Source: Conchocele bisecta (lineage: Eukaryota; Mollusca; Bivalvia; Lucinida; Thyasiridae). From it: a stretch of DNA of 64,000 nt. The stretch covers positions 9,637,043 to 9,701,042 of the forward strand of contig CM055267.1 of assembly GCA_029237695.1 (NCBI GenBank), written 5' to 3'. The notes beneath the pieces were generated by a model that worked only from the letters and a program-made list of their open reading frames with translations, was not told the origin of the DNA and searched no databases. Position numbers and translations under genes: made by a program. Each line of letters opens with the position of its first letter. Position 1 is the stretch's first letter. Below are positions 19,801-34,700 of this stretch, in pieces.

Positions 19801-22800
19801 GGTCAAATACTTAGTCTCTTTACAAAACTTAACATCCGATAAATATTGTTATAACTTCTATTTCCTTCATCTAAAATGCTTAATATTTCACACATGCATT
19901 CCTGTAAGGCTCTATTACCATGCTGTGCCAAATCCACGACTGACAAACCCCCGCTGATCCCCAGGTCAGGGTCAAATTCTTAGTCTCTTTTACAAAACTT
20001 AAAATCAGAGAAATGTGGTTATAACTTCTATTTCCTTCATCTAAAATGCTTAATATTTCACACATGCATTCCTGTAAGGCTCTACTACCATGCTGTGCCA
20101 AATCCACGACCGTCCAACCCCCGCTGATCCCAAGGTCAAGGTCAAATACATGGTCTCTTTACAAAACTTAAGATCAGAGAAATATGTTATAACTTCATCT
20201 ACAATTCTTAATAGTTCATGTATGCATTCCTCTAAGGCTCTACCATCATGCTGTGACATATCCCCGCTGATCCCAAGGTCAAGATCACATACTTAGTCAC
20301 TTTACAAAACTTAACATCAGAGAAATCGGTTATAACTTCTATTCCCTTGCTCGGATCTTCACGTTCATGCGGTCCCCGCTAAGCCCAGAGTCAAGGTCAC
20401 AAGCCCACACACTTGGAAAAGTTTACATATTTACGGGTACCTGGGCCCACGCGGGGGGTATTCCGTAAGCCTCGCTTACTGACCAATATAGTTTGTTCAG
20501 GAGCTACACTGGTCACAACTCAGACAGATATGTATAGTCAGTTGTCGCCATAGATCTGATTATTGGTCAGTTTGTGACCCTCGTCCATATTCAGTCAGTG
20601 AGACAGGTAGTTCACTGCCTTGTCAAACTGGGGGCCATTTCACTAAACTTCGTACGACTAAAATGTTCTTACGTGCACAATTATAAATTTCACATTAACA
20701 ATGTTTTCTTGTAAACACTTATTGGATTTAAATTTATTGATTTTTAATTTTACAACCAATACAACCGTCACAAAATGGTTTTGCGACTAGTCCATTTATG
20801 GAAATGGGGTATTTTTTGTTCTCAAAAATGTGAAAATTACTTTCAAAAAGTGCAGATCCTGATGATGTACATCATCTGGATCTACACTTTTTGCCAATAC
20901 CACTATCCAGGCCTGTGGTGTTGAATGGGTTAATTTACACCCCATTGTAGGATGACGTGCTACAACATGTGGAAGGAAATGCCGTATTCAAGTTTGAGCC
21001 ATTTATACTGCATGTGCAGTGTAGGACGCTAGAAGACGCACAGCTCTTGGTAAGTTCTTCAAGTGGAGGGGGCAATGATGGCCGTGAAACTATATAAATC
21101 TGTAATTTTCTAAACATGTATATGGGGCCCGTTTTAGACTTTGATAGAATTTTGTGATATCACCCATTTGAATATATTATATCACTCATTCGAATAGGTA
21201 GTATGACTGATTTGACGTGAAAGGGTGATATCACTCATTAAAATATTACCCTTTCGAATATGTGATGTCATTGATTCGACACAAAATGCTGATATCACCA
21301 ATTCGAATGAGTGATATCACCCATTCGAATTGGTGATATCACCCTTTCAAATGGGTGATATCACTGATTTAAAACGAAATGGTGATATCCCCCATTTAAT
21401 TTTGAAAGAGTTATATCATCCTTTCGAATAGGTGATATTACAACGTGTTATGAAAGTCCAAAAAGCCGCCCCATATGTATATACCATATAATAGAACAAT
21501 AGACATATTGGTATGTTATCTAGCATCATGTACTCACCCATGCCATTCGCCATTCACCTTGGTAGGTGTCAACGTTGTTAGGTAGTTTTTGGCGAGCTGC
21601 TTGCGGAAAGTGCGACAGCGGTGTCACTGACGCCCGTCAGAATATGCATTAACGTGTCTACATCATCCATGATTCACCATCCATAAGAAAACGTTTTATA
21701 AACCAGGTGAACTAATTATCTTGAAATAATGCTCTCGTGCTTCGCTACACTCACTCGTTTGTTTCGCATAAGGACCCAATCACTTGTGCATTATTTCATG
21801 ATAATCAGCTCACCTGGTTAAATAAACGGTATTTAGTACATGGCTCGGCACGATTTACCACGGGCGAGTGTCCTGTAGCTGGGATGGTAAACTGGTAGTA
21901 AGTTCCATAATTAGGCCAAACAAAGTTCTTTCTTTGTTAAGCGTCCGCGTGCGGGTAGGTTTTTAGAGTGGTTCGGTGAAAAAACAAACAAACTCTGTAT
22001 GCTATTTTGACAGTATTTACTGCCAAAGTAATATGAAAACTGATTTGAGACGTGTGCACGTTTTATATCCGTTCTTGATTTTACACTTAATAAGTTTAAT
22101 TAGATTACATGTGTATTTTATTCTTATTTTTTGGTGGCGGAAATTTAAATTTATGCTAAAAACTTCATCAACCCTTTGCAGATTGCAAAGGGTTGAGGAA
22201 GTTTTTAACATAAATCTACATTCGTTTTTTTTAGCTCACCTGAGCAAAGCTCATTTGAGCTATTGTTACCGCAATGTATCCGTCCGTCCGTCCGTCCGGG
22301 CACACATTAGGGTACTTATGGGGTAGGGGGCGTGGCCTAAGACAATGGGTTAGGGTTAGAACACAATGGAACTTAATCCGTACCCCGTAAGCCTATTGTG
22401 TCTTACGGAGTATTTCCTTTGATCTTTTATATAGCAAGTACCCCCTAAGGTCCGAAATGTAAGTTCGTCCGTCCGGGCCAACGTCCGGGGGTTTGAGAGC
22501 TTAGGGGCGTGGTTAGGAACAAAAGATTCCTTTGTAATATTTCGTAAGCTCATAAACTCTATTGTTGTTTAGGGGCTTTTTCTTTGTTCTTCAAACAATG
22601 GAAATACCTCATAAACCCAAAATGTTGGAACGTCCGTCCGTCCGCCCTGACGGTACTATACTTAAGTGGCTAGCCCCACAGGGTTATGGACTTAGTAAAG
22701 GTTAGGGTTGGTTACAATTAGCCACCTAAAAATTCCTTTTATGTGGCTAAAAATCCTTTTATGTGGCTAATATTTAACATGTGATAAGCCACATAAGTAT

Positions 22801-25800
22801 AGTACCGTAAGAACGTCCGTCCGTCCGTCCGTCCGTCCATCCGTCCGTCCATCCGGGCACACATTAGGGTACTTATGGGGTAGGGGGCGTGGCCTAAGAC
22901 AATAGAAGACAATGGAACTTATTCCGTACCCCGTAAGCCTATTGTGTCTTACGGGGTATTTCCTTTGATCTTTTATATAGCAAGTACCCCCTAAGGTCCG
23001 AAATGTAAGTTCGTCCGTCCGTCCGTCCGTCCGTCCGGGCCAACATCGGGGGTTTAGGAGCTTAGGGTAAGGGTTAGTAACAAAGGATTCCTTTGTTATA
23101 GTCGGTAAGCTCGTAATTCCATTGATCTTTAGGAGCTAATCCTTTGATCTTTTAAAGAACAAAAAGCTCATAACTCCCAAATGTTTGAACGTCCGTCCGT
23201 CCGTCCGTGTGTGAACATTTTCAAAAGTCTTCTCCTCGGTAACCATTGGGCCAAATTTTATTTTTGACAGAATATGGTCATGTCATATATCAAATCGAAG
23301 GTATCAACGAGCCGATCACTCTGGTGCATTTTTTGTTGAAACCGGATGTTATGTCATCCAAGATGGCCGCCGAAAGGTCAATAGGTCGTTCTTTTATTAG
23401 AGATTTCAAAATTATTTTTCACATGAACCGCTTGGCCCATGGTAGCCAAACTTAAAAGTTATGGTCCATGGGTGAAGCCTTTTCAGATTTGTTAAAATGG
23501 AGCTCATCGCTTATCCAAGATGGCCACCGTCTAAAAATAGCATTCTTAATTCTTAAAAAATCTTCTTCTCATGAACCGCTGGCCGGATTTCGACGAAACT
23601 TGGTAGGAATGATCGATGTACAATGCTCTTTCAAAGTTGTGAAAATGGTGACCCTGGGGTCAAAAATGGGTGTGGCCCGTGGGGTCAAATTTGGGTCAAA
23701 TTTTATTTTTGACCGAATATGCTCATGTCTATATCAAATCGAAGGTATCAAAGAGGCGATCGCTCTGGTACATTTTTGTCGAAATTGGATGGTCATGTCA
23801 TCCAAGATGGCCGCCGAAAGGTCAAACGGTATTTTATTAGAGATTTTAAAATTCTTCTTCACACAAACCGCTTGACCCATGGTGGCCAAACTTCACAGTT
23901 TTGGTCCATGGGTGAAGCCTTTTTAGATTTGTTAAAACGGACGTCGTCGCTAATCCAAGATGGCCGCCGTCTAAAAATAGCACAAATTCTTAAAATATCT
24001 TCTTCTCATGAACCGCCAACCGGATTTCGATGAAACTAGGTAGGAATGATCGATGTAGAATGCTCTTTCAAAGGTGTTAAACTGGTGACCCCGAGGTATA
24101 AAATGGGCGTGGCCCGTGGCGTCAAATTGGGGTCAAATTTTATTTTTGACCGAATATGCTCATGTCCTATATCAAATTGAAGGTATCGATGAGGTGACTG
24201 CTCTGGTGCAATATTTGTCGGAATCGGATGGTTATGTCATCCAAGATGGCAGACGAAAGGTCAAAAGGTCATCCTTTTATGAGAGATTTTAAACATCGTC
24301 GTCTCATGAACCGATTGGCCAATGGTCAGCAAACTATCCCAGACAAAAAAAAATGGGGTAACAAGATACTACAACAATTTACTAACAAGATACAGTATTT
24401 TATTGGTATAGCATTTAGTATAGCAAATCACATGCACATGAGCTAACAAGATACTCAACAAGATACTAGCAATATACTATCAGCAAGATACTAACAATAT
24501 ACTATCAACAAGATACTAACAATATACTATCATACCAATAAGATACTAACAATATACTGTATGTAATATGGTATAGCATTTAGTATAGCAAATCACATGC
24601 AAATGAGCTAACAAGATACTCAACAAGATACTAGCAATATACTGGATGTATGAGAATACATAATTAAATACTTCCAACAAGATATTATCAAGATACCTAT
24701 GCTAACAATATACCAATAAAATACTGCGTCCAAGATATTAACAAAATACTTAACAATATATCATTGGAATACTACAAACTACAATATATGAGCCATGTTG
24801 AGAGATTTTGAGTGAGTGAGCGAGTCATTTAAGGCCAACGGGTTTGACTATCCCGCATTCATCCTGTCCATGATGAGGGAAATTCCCAAAATCAGAACTC
24901 AATATTTGCAGAACAATATATTCAGTCCTGAAATCAGAATATCCTGACCTGGTTCCAGCACAAACAAAAATCGCAATCTGATTCTGCAAGTTTGCGACTA
25001 GCTTGCGGCAAGCTAAGAATGCAAGCTTGCGGTTAGGTTACCGCAAGCTTGCTGCAAGCACGCAGTTGAAACGCGCGGAAAGCTAGTTGCAAGCTTGCCG
25101 CAAGCCTTATATGGCATAAATCGGGGTTATATGGAATGAATAGGGATTGCTTGATTTTATTGGACGGGTTGGACTATCCCATATTTAACCTGTTCATAAT
25201 AAGGGAAATTCCCAAAATCAGAATGAATATTTACACAAAAATATATATTCAGCCCTGAAATTGGAATATCCCGACCTGGTGCCAGATCCATTCCACATCA
25301 GTCATTTAAGAATAGGGGTAGAACATCCATTATATAATGAGATATTACGTACAAAGCTGTTACTGGGAAGATGGAACAATTAATAACTAAAACAATACAA
25401 TATTGCATGTGATGTATTAATGTCTTCAGATGTAATATATTTAAGTCATCGGTGTATACTTAACAAATGGAGAGCTAGATGGTTGTTTTTCAGAGAAAAA
25501 CATATGCCCACACAAACACTGCATGTTATCGGGCCTTGTAAAATTAGAATTTAAGGCAACAACAGCATATATGTAGCTACATTGTACCTTGTTTTTCTGC
25601 GCAAGTTAGCTGTACATTGGGAGGTAACAAAATGAACCAGATGGCCGCGGCCCGCATGTCGAGCCCGCCGAGGCATTTGATGGTCTCAGAGTGTATTTAT
25701 TTGAAGTTTAATGACCAATAAGCATACAAAGTTTCAAGCAAATTGACAGAAACTTTAATGCAAACTTCTAAGTCATTTGATCTTGACATAGGGGCACAGG

Positions 25801-28800
25801 GTCCGCATGAGTGGGATACAGCATGAATATATGGATCATGACTAATAAGCATATGAAGTTTCAAGTCAATGTGACTTAGGACTGCAGAGATATAAGGTAT
25901 TTAAAAACTTTAACGCAGATTTCGGACGGACGGACGGACACCCGGACGTCATTGTGATCACTATGTCTCGCTTTCCACAAGCGGGCGTGACAAAAAAGTG
26001 ACCAATGGCAATAACTCGGCCAATACTGCATGAATCCGCATCCAAAAATCCAGGTGCACAACTGCACATAGTGAAACATTCCTGTAAAATTTCGGCTTCG
26101 CAACTCTTAACTAACATGCGCGACACAAATTTATGGTGGACAAAATAGCCAATTTTCTCTAAGTCAAGGGTCATAACTCCATCCTTACTGGATGATTCCG
26201 CAAACAAAATCACACGTGCACAACTACACATGCTGATTAACATTCCTATATAGTTTCATGCTTCAGTTACCGGCAACACAAGTTAAAAAAAAATCAGAAA
26301 TTTTCATTACGTCAAGGGCCATAACTCCGCCCATACTCTATGAATCCACATCAAACTCGCATGATGCAGAACTCCACATGTTGATAAACATTCCTATAAT
26401 GGTTCATGACTGTAGCTCAAATAGTTTTTCAGTTATGTGCGGCACAAGTTGAAAATCGCCACTTTTCACTGAGTCAAGAGCTAAAACCCCAGGTGCGCAA
26501 CTTGAAATGATAACAAATACATGTATTTCTAAAAGGTTTCATGACTGTAGCTCAAATAGTTTTTCAGTTATGCGGGACACGAGTTGAAAATCGCCACTTT
26601 TCAATAAGTCAAGGACCATATCTCTGCGAAACAAGTTGAAAATCGTCACGTTTCTCTAAGTCAAGGATTGGGGAGATACATGTATTGGGTACGCAATTAA
26701 AATGCAGACTTTAACACAAATTTCAGAGTAATTTGACCTTGGGCATGGGGTCTGCATGGGTGGGCTATAGAATGAAAATATGGATGGTGATAAAGAAGTA
26801 TTGATATTGGGTAGTTAAAAACTTGTATCTAAGTAATTTAACATTGACCTTGGGCATGGTAGCCACATGGCTGGGCTATTGGATGAACATATGGATGATG
26901 ATGAGGTATGTGAAGTTTCAAGTCAATCAAGACTTCGGGTTGTGGAGATATTCATCCAGATTTTACAAAAAAACTCATAACGCACATTTCTAACCAATTT
27001 GACCTTGAACTTGGGCATGGGATCTGCATTGGTGGGCTATAGAATTAAAATATGGATGATGATAATAAGGTATGTGAAATTTCAAGTTTGTCAGACTAAG
27101 GGTTGTGGAGATATTTGGTACATGAAATATATATACTTACACAAATGCTGGACGCACGTGAAAAGCAATTAAGCGGGCGTGATAAAAATATGCAGGGCGT
27201 TGACATTCATACTTTGCTATATTGTTATTGAGAGACAGTTCTATAGTATATATACAGTATGACACATAAATATTACAATAAACTTACCTTATAAAGTGTG
27301 TATTATCAAAATTATTCGGACACTCCCCACAAAGTAGAAAGTAATTTAAACAAAGAATGCTTCAAACGTACATTTGGAAAGACCACTTAGTCAATATGCA
27401 GTGTAATGAAATGTAATTAAGAGCTATGTACTCATCATGCTCATAACTAACATGTATTAACTTCAATATTGGAAATCCAATATCACAGTTGTTTAATGGA
27501 TCCAGTCGGTTATTGGTTAATTTTTTCATAATTATTTGGAAATCCTTACCTTATTTGATTTAAACGACAACAATAAGTCTCAATCATTTCTAGAAGTTTA
27601 GTGTATGTGTTTATGAAATCTCTTACTGTTGTTTTGATTATAATTTACATAAGAAATTACTTTTTAAATCAAAAATACGGATCCTTTGTTTTGAATGGAG
27701 CGGTTGTTCTTGTTGTTGTTGTTGTATGTCTGTAATTCAGGCGCTTATTTTTGGCCTCCATCTCTCTACAGACGCAACCCATATGTGCATGCATACTCGT
27801 CCATTTGTCTGTCAGCCTGTCTGTCAGTCTTTTGGCCAGTCTGTGTGTATTGTATTTAATTATGCTTGTTGTTTATGTGTAAGTGTATTAAAATTGTGTC
27901 TGTAATGTGCTGGAAACAAAAAATTGTCCTCTGCTTATTTGGAATGTTATTCTTGTTTCTTCTTAAAATCATGTTTTGGCAGCACATTAAAATTGTCTAA
28001 AACTGAGCAGATTCTACGGTGCTGCTGCTGAAACATGATTTTATATTTAGAAAAATGAAAACAAAAATCAGCAGATGACAACAATCTAATTGGCGAGTTC
28101 TATCATATGTAATGTTTGAGAATTATAGTAGTTGCACAAAACTATTTGTAAATTACCCCAAACCAACAAAATCCACCCAAATATCAATATGACACCAAAA
28201 TAATGACCATCTGTGCAAACACCTGTGGTTTACAGAACTTATATTGAATATTAAAATGTGTTCTGTAAATAATATATTATCCAGGAAAAAAACTGTGATG
28301 CAATATGGAAGGTTATTTAAGAGTTCAAATACTGTTAGCTGTGGAATCAGTTCATCTGTACAAGTGTTTCATAAGGGGATGTGACTGGAGAAGTGGGGCT
28401 TATGGGTTTTCTGACCAGTGTATATCCAGATCAGAGTCTCATCAGAATCTGCACTGTTCGCCATTCCATCAATGAAACACCCGTGATGCTTCTAACAAGC
28501 AATGTACATTGTTATCAGACTACAGGAGTGTGCTATTGGATGAGGAGCTACACTAGCCAGAAGTGCCAGAAGCCTAATTTCTCCAGTCACAGCCACATAA
28601 TTATGAGAAATCATCAAAATGCTTTGATTACAAATACAATCTACACTTGTTTACTCACAATTCAAGGGACTGAGGAAATAGTATGACTTAGCGAAAATAT
28701 GAGTTTACGAGAGTTATACTATGCGTATAGGAAAACATGTAATTGTGACCAATAATTTGAATTCGAGTTATCAGTATTTGGTTACGATTATGTTTCCCAA

Positions 28801-31703
28801 TTATACTAGAGTGGCCGTTAAATCTTGATACCGTATACAATGTAGTACATTATGAGCAAGTTTGTCGTACTAATTTCCATTTTCCACCATCATAATATCT
28901 TACATACATGTACATCGCATTACATACTGGTACATATGTGCAATTGCTGGCTGCAGCGTACGCCAAACGCAATCTATGTAGTAGTATATAGGGAGTCAGT
29001 TCGTTACCGCAAAGTGTGGGGGAAGAATTGAAAGCAGTGGGTAGCCCCATAGGTACCAAAAATAGTAAAATTTCCTGTTAATTTAAATCGAAATAAATAC
29101 AACCCACAGTAAAACAAAATGATACCACCAAAGTTTGTAAAATGTGTCCCCGATTTGCAGCGGTTTCGGCTACCCTATTTCAGCTACCCAACGAAATAGT
29201 GATTTGCAAGGGTTTCGGGTACCTATTTCAGCTACCCAACGAAATAGTAAGTCGATATACGCGGGAGGTCTCCCATATAGGAATGGCCGCTCTGTAGAAT
29301 TTTTCTAGTCCATATCGAAAACGGAGCGAGAATAGGGGAAGGGAGAGGGCTTCGGGTACTTTTGAAAATCGAGAAGTGGACAACATCGGGAGGTCACTGT
29401 GCGAACTACAGAATCCGCTTCGGTGTAGAATGGGGGGGAGCCTCGCACTACACCCAACAAGAAGAAATCCAGATGGTTTGTCCGGTGGCAGTTCTAGCTA
29501 CCAATCGAAGTTCCCAATAGGGGAGGGTTCGGATACTTTTTTTCCAAAATGGCTACTGCATGTAGAACGGGTCGCGACTACCAGAGTGCTGGTGTACGGA
29601 GTCGCTAGTTTCGTTTTTCCCATTTGGCGTACCGGACTGTTTTGCGGAGTGCACAAACTGGGCGTCGGGATCTGGTTTGTTCTTCCGGAGTCTACAAGCC
29701 TCTAGAGCCACGAATGGGAACAGTGGTCTGCATACCGCGTACGCCGCCACAGAGAACCCCAGCCACCACTTCGCATTCTCTACGGTTCTCCAGATGTCGT
29801 GTACCTCCCGCTCGTCTTTCTTCGGACACTCGGAATCGGCATCGACGGAAATTGCGTCCAACAGTCTGCGTTCCAGCGCATCCAACCGGTTCTCCAAGCG
29901 TCTCTCCATGTCGAACAGGCGCGTCGATTCTTCGAACGAGCTGGTGTTTCGCGCATCTTCTAGTAGAGCCGTGGGGAACTCGGTAGGGCGACCAGGTGTG
30001 GTCACCCTGTGTACTACGGGGGTAGGGGTTTCTTGTTCTTCTAAATTTGTTCCAAATTTGGTTTCTTCGGGTTTTGTACTACGTTCCGCATCGACGGCGT
30101 CCCATATTCTTCGAAGGCGAGTGGTACCGATTCCAAATTTCTTCTTCGTATTGTCTGCAGACTCTATACCCCGAAGATTACGGATATCTTCTATATCTTG
30201 TTCGGACAAATTTTGCTTTGGTGGCATATTGTAGGCACAAAATATGCAAGTACATACAAATATAGTTTGCCCAATGTTCAACATGATTTGCCTAGGTAAA
30301 ACCAGGCATATTAGCACCACAACTAGGCATACTAGTACCACAACTAGGCTTACTCGTTACCAGGCCTAGGCTTACTCGTACCATGCCTAGGCTTACTCGT
30401 ACCACGACTAGGCATACTAGTACCACAACTAGGCATACTAGTACCACAACTAGGCATACTAGTAACACAACTAACCATACTAGTAACACAACTAGGCATA
30501 CTAGGTTAGCCCTGAGTTACATTCAAAATTTATAACTGGATTATCCAAAACCTATAGAAAGCGCTACCAAGGTTTCGGCTACCTTTTTTTTTAAAGAAAA
30601 TTAATCTGTAGCTGCACCACCGGTTTCTACATTGTATATAGGTGTGGTAGTTGAAAACAAAATATGTATTGGATTTATTCGACTGTGGCTCTAGCAGGTT
30701 TGCTTGGTGCTGTGTTCAAATTCAACCAGATATAATTAACCCCTCGTACTGCCGGAGATATGGATTAATTCGCCATCTTTTCCATGTAGGTTTTTTTTAA
30801 CTGTTTTATTAATGCTTTCAACAAGTGGGCTCATCATTGAATCTTTACAGGTTTTTGTTTTGTAGTGGCTTCTAGCTCCCTCGTGTAACTTTTTTAGACG
30901 TTCTATAATTCCGTCTTGGAGACCTAAAATATCCTCATAGCAAGCCTCATCAAATTTTGTTTTTACGTCTTCTTCTTTTGTAAACATATTTATTTCCAAT
31001 TATGTTAGACATTTATATATATATATATAAAACCATGCCTAAATCGGTTATTACGCAGGAAGCGCTGATAGATATTTTACAATCACGTGGAATTGTTCCT
31101 GCCTATGAAGTTAGAAAGAAACACCATATTGGTCCCAAACGGCTTACAGATCTGTGGGAATATGATAAATTTATAATGGGATTATCTAGAGATAATTGGC
31201 CAAAACCCCGTGATAAGACCCCCGTTGGAAAACCTAAGATACCTTCAAAAATTGAACAGGCTGCATAATTTTATTTCTGTTAAAGTTTAAAGGGGTTCTG
31301 TATGTATCCCATCTTCTAAAACCCTTCTCTTGTCATAGTAAGCGGACAGTCCTAATTTGGGTATATGTTTTCATAACACCATTTCTCATTCTAAACCCTC
31401 TGTTTGTTCCTCTATCCGTTCCAACCTGGTCTAGGGCCTCCATATATCTTCTCCATGTGAGAGGATTTTGCCTGGCAGATAACCCCTTTGCTGAATGTTT
31501 TAGTTCATTATTTTTAAATTTTTCAACTATATAGCATTTACTGGATAGAGCTATTGCACGATCTCCTTGAAACTCTGTTTTGAATAGCCCTGGTTCTCTA
31601 TTACTCCATTTATCCCACGCTAGCCACTCTTTTTTATGTTTTTAGCTCACCTGAGCGAAGCTCATGTGAGCTATTGTTACCGCAATGTGTCCGTCGTCGT
31701 CCG

Positions 31704-31743
<40 letters not shown>

Positions 31744-34700
31744 CGTGATCATTTTCAAACGTCTTCTCCTCGGTAACCATTGGGCCTATGGTCACCAAAC
31801 TTCATGGTCATGGTCCTTAGGTAGGGGGATTACAAAATTGTTAAAATGACGTCATTACGTAATCCAAGATGGCCGCCGTCTAAAAATAGCACAAATTCTT
31901 AAAAAATCTTCTCAAGAACCGCCAACCGGATTTCGACAAAACTTGGTAGGAATGATCGATGTACATTGCTCTTTCAAAGTTGTTAAAATGGTGACTCTGG
32001 GGTCAAAAATGGGCGTGGCCCATGGGGTCAAATTGGGGTCAAATTTTATTTTTGACTGAATATGGTCATTTCATATATCAAATTGAAGGTATCAATAAGG
32101 CGATCACTCTGGTGCATTTTTTGTCGAAATCGGATTGTTATGTCATCCAAGATGGCCGCCGAAAGGTCAAAAGGTCGTTCTTTTATTAGAGATTTCAAAA
32201 TTCTTCTTCACATGAACTGCTTGGCCCATGGTAGCCAAACTTAAAAGTTATGGTCCATGTGTGAAGCCTTTTCAGATTTGTTAAAATGGAGGTCATCGCT
32301 AATCCAAGATGGCCGCCGTCTAAAAATAGCATAAATTCTTCAAAAATCTTCTTCTCGTGAACCGCTAGCCGGATTTCGACGAAACTTGGTAGAAATGATC
32401 GATGTACATTGCTCTTTGAAAGTTGTTAAAATGGTGACCCCGGGGTCAAAAATGGGCGTGGCCCATGGGGTCAAATTGGGGTCAAATTTTATTTTTGACT
32501 GAACATGGTCATGTCATATATAAAATTGAAGATATCAATCAGGCGATCACTCTGGTGCATTTTCTGTCGAAATCGGATTGTTATGTCATCCAAGATGGCC
32601 GCCGAAAGGTGAAAAGGTCGTTCTTTTATTAGAGATTTCAAAATTCTTCTTCACATGAACCGCTTAGTCCATGGTAGCCAAACTTAAAAGTTATGGTCCA
32701 TGGGTGAAGCCTTTTCAGATTTGTTAAAATAGAGGTCATCGCTAATCCAAGATGGCCGCCGTCTAAAAATAGCATAAATTCTTAAAAAATCTTTTTCTCA
32801 TGAACCGCTAGCCGGATTTCGACGAAACTTGGTAGGAATGATCGATGTACAATGCTCTTTCAAAGTTGTTAAAATGGTGACCCCGGGGTAAAAAATGGGC
32901 GTGGCCCGTAGGGTCAAATTTTATTTTTGACCGAATATGGTCATGTTATATATCAAATCGAAGGTATCAATGAGGCGATCACTCTGGTACATTTGTTGTC
33001 CAAATCGGATTGTTATTTCATCCAAGATGGCCGCAGAAATGTCAAAAAGGTCGTTCTTTTTTTTATTAGAGATTTCAAAATTCTTCTTCACATGAACCGC
33101 TTGGCCCATGGTAGCCAAACTTAAAAGTTATGGTCCATGGGTGAAGCCTTTTCAGATTTGTTAAAATAAATGGAGGTCATCGCTAGTCCAAGATGGCCGC
33201 CGTCTAAAAATAGCATAAATTCTTAAAAAATCTTCTTCTCATGAACCGCTAGCCGGATTTCGACGAAACTTGGTAGGAATGATCGATGTACATTGCTCTT
33301 TGAAAGTTGTTAAAATGGTGACCCCGGGGTCAAAAATGGGCGTGGCCCGTGGGGTCAAATTGGGGTCAAATTTTATTTTTGACTGAATATGGTCATGTCA
33401 TATATCAAATTGAAGGTATCAATGAGGCGATCACTCTGGTGCAATATTTGTCGGAATCGGATGATTATGTCATCCATGATGGCCACCAAAAGGTCCATTT
33501 ATTCAAGATTTTTAACGTCTTTTTCTCAGGAACCACATGGCCGATGCTGGGTGAAGCATTTTCAGATTTTGTAAAATGAGAGTCATCGCTTAATCCAAGA
33601 TGACCGCCATCTAAAAATAGCACAATTTTTTTAAAACACATGAACTCAATGTCACATTCTTCTCTGGTGTTAATGGAGTCAGGTGAGCGAATCAGGGCCA
33701 TCATGGCCCTCTTGTTTAAAATCTTCCACCATTTCTGGTTTTATCATTCCATCCAACAACTCTCCACCCTTTCAATTGCTACCCCCCCAAACCCCTTAAT
33801 ACAAACTATCCGTATCCATCTGTATTAGTTCAAAATCCGATCTATCAACGTACTTGTCCATAAAATCATAATAGAACTCTAACATTCTTAGTTTTGCATA
33901 TTGGTATACAGCAATCCCACAGTGAAATGGACGAGTCATATTGGCATTTACTTTTCTTGAGGATATTTCGTAAGAATCTCTTATTTCCTCTAAATCATCA
34001 AAATACGCTGATCTTAAAGCTTTGTCCACACATTTTTCATCTTTTGTATACGTTGTGTTGAGGTGTTTTTCAGGGGATTCTATCATTTTCCCGCAACATG
34101 AGTTACCTAATAGTTTCATTATATCTGCAATTGGGGACTTGGAACTGTCAACATCACCTGCTCTCCTGGCTGAAGTAACTTCTTTAACAAACCATTCAAA
34201 GGGCTTACCTGCTGTATAATATATTACTCTGTAAATCCCTGTAATTTCTAAACCATGCTTCAAATACCATTTTAATAATGGGGCAAATAGTAATACTTTT
34301 TTAGCAGACATTGCACCTACTAGTTTTCTGCCATCTCCTCTTGCACGGTTAGTTTCTTGTAAATACTGTAACACTTCTTCTCGGAACTTCCTCCTCCTCT
34401 ACAATCCTATTTATAAATATTGGGGACATTCCGAAAACTTCTCTTTTAAACTGCTGGGAACCTCTATATATTTACTTCAGCAAAGCCAAACCACTTACCA
34501 TTTAAAACCGCCTTGGAAAACCTATTTATTTTAATAGGGTCGTGAGGGCTGCTTTCCTCGTGTAGTTTTCCTTCGCCACATGGCATTTGTTTGTTTAATG
34601 TTGATAAATATAGGGCGTTTGCATCAAAACCAAGTACGGCTTCACAAAGCTTTCCATTTCCATCTGGGGCTGACCTAATTCTCGTAACACCTGATTCAGT

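Noticed and set aside
18900..20300. Five or more ~68-residue frames with nearly the same sequence
   Set aside because: They follow the ~169-bp satellite unit and exist on both strands; they are repeat artefacts, not a gene family.
23246..24446. Frames with RSFIRDFKILLHMNRLAHG-type peptides here and at 32-33, 51, 55-56 and 58 kb
   Set aside because: They translate the core modules of a non-autonomous repeat; frames break at random and the DNA, not the peptide, is what is conserved.
28850..29059. 69-residue frame repeated at about 38020-38229
   Set aside because: It lies inside the Polinton-like terminal inverted repeat, so it is duplicated for that reason alone.
30292..30489. Val/Leu-rich membrane-like protein
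   Set aside because: Translation of a 21-bp minisatellite.
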